Positions 42,268 to 50,283 of a stretch of DNA of 64,000 nucleotides are shown here, piece by piece. The stretch spans positions 1 through 64,000 of the forward strand of contig JBMNQC010000005.1 of NCBI GenBank assembly GCA_050943935.1, given 5' to 3'. The position numbers and the translations under genes are program-made. Origin of the DNA: Heteroscillospira sp050943935. Its GTDB lineage: Bacteria > Bacillota > Clostridia > Oscillospirales > Oscillospiraceae. Numbering within the stretch: the first letter of the stretch is position 1; each line of letters starts with the position of its first letter. The notes under the pieces were generated by a model. The model was not told the origin of the DNA and made no database searches. It saw only the letters and a list, made by a program, of their open reading frames with translations.

Positions 42268-44049
42268 TTACTCTGCCGCGGATTCCATAAGGGACTCTGC
42301 GGACACAACGTTATCTCCTGCGGGAGGTGCGGAGGGAACCTGGGCGCTGGTGCGCTCGGACTTCACGCTCATGGAGAACTCCGCCAGAATGGTGTTTTTC
42401 ACATGTATGCTGCCGCTCATTGTGCCGTCCATATTGCCCACATCGAACTTCAGCTTCATTTCCATGGCAAACAGGCTGGAGTCGGTGGACATATTCATAT
42501 CGCCGCGGATACGGCTGGCCTTGTCGCCGTTCATGACTATCTCGGCGTTCAGACTGCCCTCGGTGGTGTTGTAGCTGCCGGCGTCAAGAGGGTCGCCCAG
42601 CTCCTGGGTGAAGTAGTAATTGCCGCCGCGCTTGGTGAAGTTGCTGTCGTCAAATCCGTTGAGGTCCTGACTTGTGATCATGGAGTCATAGGCGTAGATG
42701 GCGCTCCACTCGCCGGCGTACACCTCATAGATGAGGTCGCCCACGGTGGCGGTGCCGCCGGCGGCCATAAGCTCGCTCAGGTCAAGCTCTCCCAGCAGCT
42801 CGCCGATATCCATGGATATCCAGTTTTCAGCGTCGAACTCTACGCCGTACTCATCCATCATGAAGTAGGGCAGCAGCTTGCTGCGTGCATAGGCCATGCC
42901 GCCGTCCAGATCCAGGATAAGCTCCATGGAGTCGTCGTTGAGGACCTTCAGCAGCTCCATGGCCTCTAGGAAGTACTCGTCCTCCTCAGAGTGATTCTTC
43001 TCCGCAATTGCTTTGAGCACATCCATAACAGCCTGCACATCGAACTTCAGGGTCATTTTGGCGCTCTTGCTGTTCTGAAGCACGGTGACGTCCATGCCGC
43101 CGGTATAGGTCTTGTCGCCGTTAATGCTGTCGAAGGCGGTGACCTTCACGTCCATATTGGCGCTGGTCTTGTAGTTTTTGGTCAGGTCAAGGCCCGCGTC
43201 CATGGCCAGCACCTTGTTGGCAATGGTGAAGTTCTCGTTTATCTCGGAAACTATGTCCTCTCTGTCCATGAGCACGGCGGTGCGGTACTCATTGTCCCAC
43301 AGAGCCTCGCAGCCCAGAGCCTCGGCGGCGTAGCGCACGGGCACGAACACCCGGCCGTTCTTTATGTATGGCACGCTGTCCAGCTCAATGACGCTCTCCT
43401 CACCGTTTTCGGTGCAGGTGAATTTATCGCTGCCCAGGACGAACTTGAGGCTCTTGTCCCCGTCGGTGATGGTGGCGGTGCGCTCGGCGTCGTCATACTC
43501 CACCTGAGCGCCCATGTTCTCCATTACGGCGCGCAGGGGCACCATAACGCGGTCGTTGACTATCTCGGGCTCGGCGTCGGTGAAGGCGAAGGGCTGGTTG
43601 CGCAGCATGACATTTATGTCGTACACCAGGCCCAGGGCGTTTTTCTCGCTCTGAAGCTGCTGGGCAAAATAGGCGTCCCACTGCTCATCGGTCCAGTTCT
43701 CCTGCTCCTTCCAGAGGCGCTCCTCCTCGACCAGCTCGTAGTATTCGTTCTCGGTCATTTCCCAATCGGTAAGCATCTCGTCCTTGGAGGAGTAGCCGTA
43801 GTACTCCCACAGGGGAGGATCGAAGTCGCCGGTGGCCTCGTCGTAGTGCCAGTTTCGTGCAATACGCTCTTCCTCCACCATAAGGTCATAGTCCTCGGCG
43901 GTCATTCCCCAATCGGTGAGCATCTCCTGCATGGAGGAATAGCCGTACTCCTCCCACAGGGGCGGGTCAAAATCCTCAACTGCAGAGGCGGGCAGGCACA
44001 AGCCCAGCAGCAGGATCACAGACAGGCAGGCGCACAAGAGCTTTTTCAT
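42268..44049 (-). CDS. secreted copper-amine-oxidase-N (stalk) domain protein
   Basis: A 593-aa protein with signal peptide (1-23), two tandem ~45-aa repeats starting FDPPLWEEYGYSSMQEMLTD and FDPPLWEYYGYSSKDEMLTD, then a copper amine oxidase N-terminal/stalk domain (NDRVMVPLRAVMENMGAQVE, NGRVFVPVRYAAEALG). A long beta-rich region ends in a Pro/Ala tail. No catalytic motif. Stalk domains are structural and wall-associated. Its place between the two topoisomerase subunit genes, with ~20-bp gaps on each side, is odd and has no obvious functional link. Confidence 0.8.
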   Translation of the reverse strand: MKKLLCACLSVILLLGLCLPASAVEDFDPPLWEEYGYSSMQEMLTDWGMTAEDYDLMVEEERIARNWHYDEATGDFDPPLWEYYGYSSKDEMLTDWEMTENEYYELVEEERLWKEQENWTDEQWDAYFAQQLQSEKNALGLVYDINVMLRNQPFAFTDAEPEIVNDRVMVPLRAVMENMGAQVEYDDAERTATITDGDKSLKFVLGSDKFTCTENGEESVIELDSVPYIKNGRVFVPVRYAAEALGCEALWDNEYRTAVLMDREDIVSEINENFTIANKVLAMDAGLDLTKNYKTSANMDVKVTAFDSINGDKTYTGGMDVTVLQNSKSAKMTLKFDVQAVMDVLKAIAEKNHSEEDEYFLEAMELLKVLNDDSMELILDLDGGMAYARSKLLPYFMMDEYGVEFDAENWISMDIGELLGELDLSELMAAGGTATVGDLIYEVYAGEWSAIYAYDSMITSQDLNGFDDSNFTKRGGNYYFTQELGDPLDAGSYNTTEGSLNAEIVMNGDKASRIRGDMNMSTDSSLFAMEMKLKFDVGNMDGTMSGSIHVKNTILAEFSMSVKSERTSAQVPSAPPAGDNVVSAESLMESAAE

Positions 44050-44070
44050 GATTTTTCCTCCTAAATGTTT

Positions 44071-46056
44071 TTATGAAATATCGGCCAGGTCAATATATTT
44101 GTAGCCGTTTTCAGCAATGTGGTTTTTGCGCCCGGGCAGGTCGTCGCCCAGGAGCAGATCGAATATCTGAGCGGTGCGCTCCACATCCTCGGGCATGACG
44201 CGGATGAGGCGGCGGGTCTCCGGGTTCATGGTGGTGAGCCACATCATCTCCGGGTCGTTTTCGCCCAGTCCCTTGGAGCGGTCCACCTTTACCTTCTGTC
44301 CCTCCAGTTCCTTTAGTATATCAGCCTTTTCACGCTCGGAATAGGCGAACCAGGTTTTCTCTTTACAGGTAATTTCATATAGTGGAGACTCTGCTATATA
44401 GACGTATCCCTGGCGGATAAGTTCCGGCATAAGGCGGTAAATCATGGTGAGGATAAGGGTGCGTATCTGAAAGCCGTCCACATCGGCGTCGGTACAGATT
44501 ATGACCTTGTTCCAGCGCAGGGAGCTAAGGTCAAAGCTGGCTATCTCTCGGTTTTTCTTGCTCTGGGTCTCCACGCCGCAGCCCAGCACCTTAATGAGGT
44601 CTGTGATGATGTCGCTCTTGAATATCTTGTTGTAGTCGGCCTTCAGGCAGTTGAGTATCTTGCCGCGGACGGGCATAATGCCCTGGAAATCCGCGTCCCG
44701 GCTCAGCTTGCAGGCGCCCAGGGCGGAGTCGCCCTCCACTATATATATCTCGCGCTTATCCACATCTCTGGTGCGGCAGTCCACGAACTTCTGCACGCGG
44801 TTGGCTATGTCTATGCTGCCGGAGAGCTTCTTTTTTATATTCAGGCGGGCCTTTTCGGCCTGCTCCCGGGAGCGCTTGTTCACCAGTATCTGGTCTATGA
44901 CCTTGTCGGCCTCGGCCTTGTGCTCTATGAAATAAATCTCAAGCTGGGTGCGGAAGAACTCGGTCATGGCCTCCTGTATGAACTTGTTGGTGATGGCCTT
45001 TTTGGTCTGGTTCTCATAGGAGGTGCGGGTGGAGAAGCAGTTGGTCACCAGCACCAGGCAGTCGGCCACATCCTGGTAGCCCACGCGGCTCTCGTTCTTC
45101 TGGTACTTGCCCACCTTTTTTATCTGGGCGTCCACGGCGGAGACAAAGGCGCTGCGGGCAGCCTTTTCTGGCGCGCCGCCGTGCTCCAGCCATGATGAGT
45201 TGTGGTAATACTCGGTGAGGCAGACCTTGTTGGAAAAGCAGAAGGCGGCGGACATTTTCACCTTATACTCGGGTTTGTCCGCGCGGTCCCGGCCCCGGCG
45301 CTCTGACTCTATGAACACGGGCTGGGTGAGGCTATCCTCCCCCGCCAGCTCGGCTACATAGTCCAGGATGCCGTTTTTATAGAAAAGGTCCGTTGTCTCA
45401 AACTTGCCGTCCTTTTGATTTCTGAACCGGAAGGTAACTCCGGCGTTCACCACAGCCTGACGGCGCAGCACATCCACAAAATATTCCTCGGGGATGTTTA
45501 TATCGGTAAAAACCTCCAGGTCGGGCTTCCAGCGTATTGTGGTGCCTGTCTTTTTCCTGTCGGCAGGCTCTTTTTTCAGGCCGCCTATATTCTCGCCCTT
45601 TTCAAAGTGCAGGCTGTATTTGAAGCCGTCGCGCCACACGGTGACGTCCATATACTCGGCGGCGTACTGGGTAGCGCAGGAGCCAAGACCATTGAGGCCC
45701 AGGGAATACTCATAGTCTCCTCCGGCGTCGTTGGCATATTTGCCGCCCGCGTACATCTCGCAGAACACCAGCTCCCAGTTGTATCGGTTTTCGGTGCTGT
45801 TCCAGTCCAGAGGGCAGCCGCGGCCGAAATCCTCCACCTGCACGGAGCGGTCTGCAAAGCGGGTCACGGTGATAATATCTCCATGGCCCTCTCTGGCCTC
45901 GTCTATGGCGTTGGAGAGTATCTCAAAAACTGCGTGCTGGCAGCCGTCTATGCCGTCCGAGCCGAAAATAACGCCCGGGCGCTTGCGGACACGGTCCGCA
46001 CCCTTCAGCTGGGTGATGCTGTCGTTGCCGTATTGTGCGGTCTTGCGTTTGCTCAT
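44071..46056 (-). CDS. parE: type II topoisomerase subunit B (ParE/GyrB-like, divergent)
   Basis: A 661-aa GHKL/TOPRIM protein: VFEILSNAIDEAREG (ATP site), GLNGLGSCATQYAAEY, then the TOPRIM EGDSALGACKLSRDADFQ near 441 (most enzymes have EGDSAGG) and DADVDG near 523. It supplies ATPase and metal-binding functions to the ParC-like subunit. The altered EGDSALG and the operon layout mark a divergent Clostridial form. Promoter at 46099-46127. Confidence 0.88.
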   Translation of the reverse strand: MSKRKTAQYGNDSITQLKGADRVRKRPGVIFGSDGIDGCQHAVFEILSNAIDEAREGHGDIITVTRFADRSVQVEDFGRGCPLDWNSTENRYNWELVFCEMYAGGKYANDAGGDYEYSLGLNGLGSCATQYAAEYMDVTVWRDGFKYSLHFEKGENIGGLKKEPADRKKTGTTIRWKPDLEVFTDINIPEEYFVDVLRRQAVVNAGVTFRFRNQKDGKFETTDLFYKNGILDYVAELAGEDSLTQPVFIESERRGRDRADKPEYKVKMSAAFCFSNKVCLTEYYHNSSWLEHGGAPEKAARSAFVSAVDAQIKKVGKYQKNESRVGYQDVADCLVLVTNCFSTRTSYENQTKKAITNKFIQEAMTEFFRTQLEIYFIEHKAEADKVIDQILVNKRSREQAEKARLNIKKKLSGSIDIANRVQKFVDCRTRDVDKREIYIVEGDSALGACKLSRDADFQGIMPVRGKILNCLKADYNKIFKSDIITDLIKVLGCGVETQSKKNREIASFDLSSLRWNKVIICTDADVDGFQIRTLILTMIYRLMPELIRQGYVYIAESPLYEITCKEKTWFAYSEREKADILKELEGQKVKVDRSKGLGENDPEMMWLTTMNPETRRLIRVMPEDVERTAQIFDLLLGDDLPGRKNHIAENGYKYIDLADIS

Positions 46057-46098
46057 CTATCTGTGAACTCCTCAGTAAATATATTTTCCTAATATACT

Positions 46099-46127
46099 AT
46101 TATAACTGAATATCCAGTTAATTGCAA
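46099..46127 (-). promoter_or_regulatory. promoter of the topoisomerase operon
   Basis: Minus-strand TTGCAA (46122-46127), 17-bp spacer, TATAAT (46099-46104). Confidence 0.7.
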
Positions 46128-46129
46128 AC

Positions 46130-46160
46130 AAAAAACGAGGGGATACACAGTATCCCCTCG
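46130..46160 (-). terminator. terminator just upstream of the parE promoter
   Basis: CGAGGGGATAC/GTATCCCCTCG stem with six Ts on the minus strand. No clear gene lies upstream of it; see the finding on a possible small transcript. Confidence 0.65.
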
Positions 46161-46190
46161 CCGCATATCGACGGTTTTTGCGTCGTATAC

Positions 46191-46219
46191 TTGACAGACA
46201 TGAGTTTGAACAGTAACAT
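46191..46219 (+). promoter_or_regulatory. promoter of yaaL-bofA
   Basis: TTGACA (46191-46196), 17-bp spacer, TAACAT (46214-46219); it would give a ~180-nt leader. The rest of 46161-46404 has no convincing gene. Confidence 0.5.
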
Positions 46220-46404
46220 ATACAATAGTATATGCACGTTCCTTGTCCGCGTTCTTTTTCTCTCGGCGGAGCTCTTGTCCGTCCGCTCTTAGTATAGCGC
46301 ATACTGTTCTCAAAATACAGCGGTAATTTCTGTATAAAGCTTTGAGAAAAGGCGCAGAATAATATCGGCTTCATGCCAATATATTTGTACTGGAGAGATT
46401 TGGA

Positions 46405-46620
46405 ATGTTTGCAAAAAGACGGGAGGCCAAAGCGCGCAAAATGGAGCTTGCCAGAGCCAACAGGGAGCTCAGCGACATCCGGCACGACCTGAACCGCGCC
46501 TGGGTCACCTTCAACAACACCTCCGACCCGGCGCTTACCGAGGCCTGCATATATGAGATAAACGCCCTCCGAGCAAGGTACGACCATGTGATAAAGGGGG
46601 TGCGGTCTTATTTTCTGTAA
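46405..46620 (+). CDS. yaaL: YaaL/DUF2508-family protein
   Basis: A 71-aa charged helical protein (RREAKARKMELARANRELSD, then AWVTFNNTSDP) matching DUF2508. In Bacillus, yaaL lies between recR and bofA; here it keeps the bofA neighbour but recR is absent. Function unknown. GGAGAG precedes the start. Confidence 0.75.
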   Translation: MFAKRREAKARKMELARANRELSDIRHDLNRAWVTFNNTSDPALTEACIYEINALRARYDHVIKGVRSYFL

Positions 46621-46641
46621 AAATGAAAGGCAGTTATTCCC

Positions 46642-46905
46642 ATGCTCATTGTATTTTTCATCATCATTCTGGGCATTGCCACAGGCATTTTGTCCATCCT
46701 TTTCAAGCTGCTTAAAAAGCCCATCGGGCTTGCCTTCAAGCTGCTGCTCAACGCCCTATCCGGCTTTGTATTTCTGTTTGTTTTCAACATTCTGGGCAGC
46801 TTTTTTGAGATATCCCTGGGGCTGAATTTTATAAACGCCTTGGTAGCGGGCGTTCTGGGAGTTCCCGGCGTGGTGCTCCTGCTGCTGGTTAAGTATCTTA
46901 TCTGA
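46642..46905 (+). CDS. bofA: BofA-family pro-sigmaK processing inhibitor
   Basis: An 87-aa membrane protein with two or three helices, KKPIGLAFKLLLNALSGFVF and the GLNFINALVAGVLGVPGVVL block typical of BofA. In sporulation BofA inhibits the SpoIVFB protease that activates sigma-K in the mother cell. Its presence supports a spore-forming lineage. Followed by a strong terminator. Confidence 0.85.
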   Translation: MLIVFFIIILGIATGILSILFKLLKKPIGLAFKLLLNALSGFVFLFVFNILGSFFEISLGLNFINALVAGVLGVPGVVLLLLVKYLI

Positions 46906-46915
46906 ATACATACCG

Positions 46916-46945
46916 AGTCCCCGACGAAAGTCGGGGACTTTTTTT
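46916..46945 (+). terminator. yaaL-bofA terminator
   Basis: AGTCCCCGAC/GTCGGGGACT, GAAA loop, seven Ts. Confidence 0.9.
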
Positions 46946-46949
46946 GCCT

Positions 46950-47478
46950 GAGTCGATGGAATTGGGAGGTAGTTTTCAGCGTGAAGCTCACCTAACAGCG
47001 TCGCACTTAGACGCAGGCCAGGGCTATCGTCTGCCACAGCACGAGCGCGTTGTGCGCGTCGGCGAGGCCCAAAAGAGTATTCGATTCAGGCAAGTTCTTT
47101 GGGAAGTCTGAAACCCGTTTCTTTAAAGAAATGGGTTTCAGAACACGACCCCGCAGTCCGCAGGCTGCGCCACGTAACCCTGCCACGCTTCACCAAAGCC
47201 TCCCCTGTGTAAGGGGAGGTGTCCCGCAAGGGCGGAGGGGTTGTCAATCCCTCAGTCAGCCTGGCGGCTGACTGCTCCCTTTACACAAGGGAGCCTGAGG
47301 CGCGCAATGCGCGCCCCTACATGCCCAGAATAAGCTTAAAGCAAATTCGGCGGCTAAAAACGTGCCACCGGTACGTTTTCTTAACGCCCCGACCCCTGTT
47401 AGGGGAGGAAAATTTTTAAATCCGGCGCGAAGCGCCTCAACAATTATTCACTATTCATTCTTCATTTTTCACTCTTCA
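46950..47478. repeat. mosaic dispersed intergenic repeat, copy 1
   Basis: Shares modules with 51955-52460: the TTTCTTTAAAGAAATGGG palindrome, CGCAGTCCGCAG with CTGCGCCACGT, CTCAGTCAGC...GCTGACTGCTCCCTTTAC ACAAG, and an AT-rich tail in the opposite orientation. No ribosome site or conserved frame. The tail runs to the very end of the polymerase IV gene. Confidence 0.65.
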
Positions 47479-48740
47479 CTCCCCCCAATAATCTCATCCA
47501 TCCTACATCCGTTCAAGAACCCAGCCGGGTGGACGGCGTGTTCTTCTCTGGCGTTTATTCCTCCCATGTCCGTATCGGCGGCGAGAGTGCCGCGGCGGAT
47601 GCTGGCATAGCCGTATTTATCCCGTATGGAGTCCAGGGCGGCGTCCAGGCTGCGGCGCCTGTCCCGCTCATCCTGGTCGCAGAGGAGATCAAGCTGCTCC
47701 GGCATATCGTCGGACGTCAGCCCGTCGCAGCGCACGGCTATGCTGCGCAGGGGCAGGGGCGATCCCGCCTCGCAAAACAGTTCAAAAGCCACCTCCAGTA
47801 TCTCACGGCTTATGTTCGTGGGTCGGGTCAGCTTCATCTGATGTCCAGTCCACTCCAGATTGGTGCCGCGCAGATCCACGGCCACCACACCGCCCATGAG
47901 CTTTTTTTCCCTGAGCCGCGCACCCACGCTCTCGCACAGGGCCATAAGCGTTGTCCACACATCGGAGGGCGTCTCCATATCCCTGGGAGTGGTGGTACCG
48001 TTGCCTATGCTTTTGACCTCCGGCATGGCGCTTTGGCGGCGCACAGGGGAACAGTCGCGGCCGTTTGCAAAGGCGTGAAGCATCTCCCCCGCCTTGCCCA
48101 GACGGCGGCGCAGCACCGCCGGGTCGGTTTTGGCAATAGCCCCTATGGTTGTAACCCCCAGAGAGCCCAGACGCGCCGAGGTGCTTCTGCCCACATACAG
48201 CAGCTCTCTGGCAGGCAGGGGCCAGACAATGCTGCGGTAGCTGTCTCTGTCTATGACGGTCACGGCGTCGGGCTTTTTGTAATCAGAGCCAAGCTTGGCA
48301 AACACCTTGTTCCAGGACACACCTACGCTTACCGTTACGCCCAGTTCTTCCCGGACACGGCGGCGTATCTCCCGGGCGCAGTCGCCGCCGTTTTTCACAC
48401 AGCCGGTCACATCAAGCCAGCTTTCGTCCAGACCAAAGCTCTCGCATATGTCGGTGTAGTCCAGATAAATTTTGCGCACCTTTTCCGTAAACTCGCTGTA
48501 CAGCTCCATCCGCGGCGGCAGCACCACCATATCCGGACAGAGCTGTCTGGCCTGCCATACGGCCATGCCGGTCTTTACACCCAGTTTTTTGCAGCGCTCG
48601 TCCTTGGCCAGTATTATCCCCCGGCGCTTTTCCGGACTTCCGGCTACAGCCACGGGAAAGGCGTTCAGCTCCGGATGATATAGGCGCTCTATGTTGGCAT
48701 AGCAGCTGTTTATGTCCGAATGAAGGATTATCCGTTCCAT
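47469..48740 (-). CDS. dinB: Y-family DNA polymerase IV
   Basis: A 423-aa translesion polymerase: HSDINSCYANIERLYHPEL (first catalytic Asp), KDERCKKLGVKTGM, and FGLDESWLDVTG with the catalytic DE pair near residue 103. A helix-hairpin-helix region and little-finger domain follow. The C-terminal ~30 residues extend into a dispersed repeat. A palindrome (ATTATCT-5-AGATAAT) lies 67 bp upstream. GGAGGAG precedes the start. Confidence 0.9.
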   Translation of the reverse strand: MERIILHSDINSCYANIERLYHPELNAFPVAVAGSPEKRRGIILAKDERCKKLGVKTGMAVWQARQLCPDMVVLPPRMELYSEFTEKVRKIYLDYTDICESFGLDESWLDVTGCVKNGGDCAREIRRRVREELGVTVSVGVSWNKVFAKLGSDYKKPDAVTVIDRDSYRSIVWPLPARELLYVGRSTSARLGSLGVTTIGAIAKTDPAVLRRRLGKAGEMLHAFANGRDCSPVRRQSAMPEVKSIGNGTTTPRDMETPSDVWTTLMALCESVGARLREKKLMGGVVAVDLRGTNLEWTGHQMKLTRPTNISREILEVAFELFCEAGSPLPLRSIAVRCDGLTSDDMPEQLDLLCDQDERDRRRSLDAALDSIRDKYGYASIRRGTLAADTDMGGINAREEHAVHPAGFLNGCRMDEIIGGSEE

Positions 48741-48806
48741 TTTCTCCTCCGCACAGATGTTATGCCTTAAGTATATATCTCTTTTTAAGATAAGTAAACA
48801 GGTAAT

Positions 48807-48825
48807 ATTATCTAATTAAGATAAT
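48807..48825. promoter_or_regulatory. palindrome upstream of dinB
   Basis: Perfect arms ATTATCT and AGATAAT around AATTA. It does not match the Gram-positive LexA box, so another repressor or no regulator may use it. Confidence 0.4.
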
Positions 48826-48844
48826 TATGATGCATAATCTGTAG

Positions 48845-48878
48845 AAAAACAGACACCAAGGTTATGGTGTCTGTTTTT
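48845..48878. terminator. terminator of the XRE membrane protein gene
   Basis: AAAAACAGACACC/GGTGTCTGTTTTT stem, active on either strand. Confidence 0.75.
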
Positions 48879-48880
48879 CT

Positions 48881-49795
48881 CTATATTGAGCTTTTTTCCA
48901 GCGCCGTGGATACTATGGCACAGAGTATTCCGCCGGCGGGGAAAACTATCCACATTCTGTCCCACAGCTCCCATCCCAGACCGCTAACCACATATATGAG
49001 GGTAGCGGTGAGCATTATACATCCACAGCATTTGCCCACGAAATCCCGGCGGCGCCTGGCCTCTGGGCTTGGGTCATGGCGGCGGTTGTAGCCCTCCACA
49101 TCGTATTTATCACTCTGTATGCCGGCGTAGGTGTAGGTTGCGACAGAGGCGGCCACTATGAGCATGAACAGAGACGCCGCCAGAGTTTCCCAGCTCTCCT
49201 GGTCCAGAGTCGCCGGACGCTCCACCACTTCGCACAGGACCATGAGCAGCAGCACGCCCAGAAGTATGGCCACAGTAGGGACGGCTATGAGCATCACCAG
49301 GCGGCTTTTGAAAGCGTCACGCCGGTCCTCGGTATAGAAGGGCTGGATATAGGGATGCTTCTGCTCGAAATTATCCTGTCGCATACCGGCCACTATGAAT
49401 ATGGCCACAGACACTACGAGAAAGCCGAAAAACACAGCCATGGCTATGAACTCGGAAATGCCGTACAGAGTGAGGCCCATCAGAGCCATCATAAGGCTGA
49501 CGCCGAAAAGCAGGGTGAACACTCCGGCGGCGATGGCTTTGGAAAAGCGGTCCATCCTGCTGTCGTAGCCCGCGGAGTCCTCCGCCCGCTCCCGCTCCAC
49601 GCTGCCGCGCATGAGAACGTCCATGCTGCTGTCGAAAAGACCGCACATCTGCATGAGCTTCTCCATCTCCGGGTAGCTGCCTCCCTGCTCCCACTTGCTC
49701 ACGGTCTGTCGGGAGACACCCAGGCGCTCGGCCAGCTCCTCCTGTGTCATATCCGCCTCTTTCCTCAGATACTGAAGATTTTCACCAAATGCCAT
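48881..49795 (-). CDS. XRE-family regulator fused to a membrane domain
   Basis: A 304-aa protein: N-terminal Cro/C1 HTH (LRKEADMTQEELAERLGVSR, QTVSKWEQGGSYPEMEKL), then about six membrane segments from residue ~85. Such HTH-membrane fusions are common in Clostridia and probably couple a membrane signal to gene control; the signal is unknown. AGGAGGACA precedes the start. Confidence 0.85.
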   Translation of the reverse strand: MAFGENLQYLRKEADMTQEELAERLGVSRQTVSKWEQGGSYPEMEKLMQMCGLFDSSMDVLMRGSVERERAEDSAGYDSRMDRFSKAIAAGVFTLLFGVSLMMALMGLTLYGISEFIAMAVFFGFLVVSVAIFIVAGMRQDNFEQKHPYIQPFYTEDRRDAFKSRLVMLIAVPTVAILLGVLLLMVLCEVVERPATLDQESWETLAASLFMLIVAASVATYTYAGIQSDKYDVEGYNRRHDPSPEARRRRDFVGKCCGCIMLTATLIYVVSGLGWELWDRMWIVFPAGGILCAIVSTALEKSSI

Positions 49796-49949
49796 TTATC
49801 TGTCCTCCTGTGGATTTGATGCCCATATATTAGCATTGCACGGACGTCAAATCGACCAATCTGCTGTTGCTTTTATGTATTTTCGTGTAAACTTTGAGTT
49901 GCGCCATGCTATTATACTCGTTTTGCCCCATAATTTCAATCTAAAGCGC

Positions 49950-49978
49950 TTGACAAATGGAGCAATGAGCCGTATAAT
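49950..49978 (+). promoter_or_regulatory. consensus promoter for the T-box transcript
   Basis: TTGACA (49950-49955), 17-bp spacer, TATAAT (49973-49978), a full match to the housekeeping sigma consensus. Confidence 0.85.
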
Positions 49979-49984
49979 TTGCTT

Positions 49985-50258
49985 TAATAGCAAAAAGCGA
50001 TAACGAGGAAGAAGTATCCGGTTCTCTCCGAACAGAAAGCCGCCGGCTGATGAGAGGCGCACGGTAAGCTCCGGTGAATACATCCTCCAGCCGCGCACTG
50101 AACAGCCGCAAATCGGCTCAGTAGGCTGCGACGTGGGCGCACGTTACAGCGCAGGGGTTTTATCTGAACCCTGTGAGGCGCTCTCCGCAAGGCGGGCGCA
50201 AACCAAAGGTGGTACCGCGAGATGTGCTCTCGTCCTTGGATGGACGGGGGCTTTTTTT
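49985..50258 (+). ncRNA. T-box riboswitch, tyrosine specifier
   Basis: Stem I base GAGGA (50005-50009) pairs with TCCTC (50083-50087). The specifier loop has AGTA (50013-50016) opposite GTGAA, and the next triplet is TAC (50079-50081), a tyrosine codon. The T-box GGTGGTACCGCG is at 50208-50219. A 10-bp terminator stem (50226-50251) precedes seven Ts. Uncharged tRNA-Tyr should stabilise the antiterminator and allow transcription of the following ligase gene. It accounts for the gene-free stretch 49796-50283. Confidence 0.9.
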
Positions 50259-50283
50259 ATTTAATTTTTAAGGAGCTGCTGAT

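Noticed and set aside
46089..46313. A minus-strand open frame of 74 codons upstream of parE
   Set aside because: It reads through a perfect terminator stem and the parE promoter and has no ribosome site.
48807..48825. LexA-type SOS box for dinB
   Set aside because: The palindrome is AT-rich and does not match the Gram-positive CGAAC-N4-GTTCG consensus.
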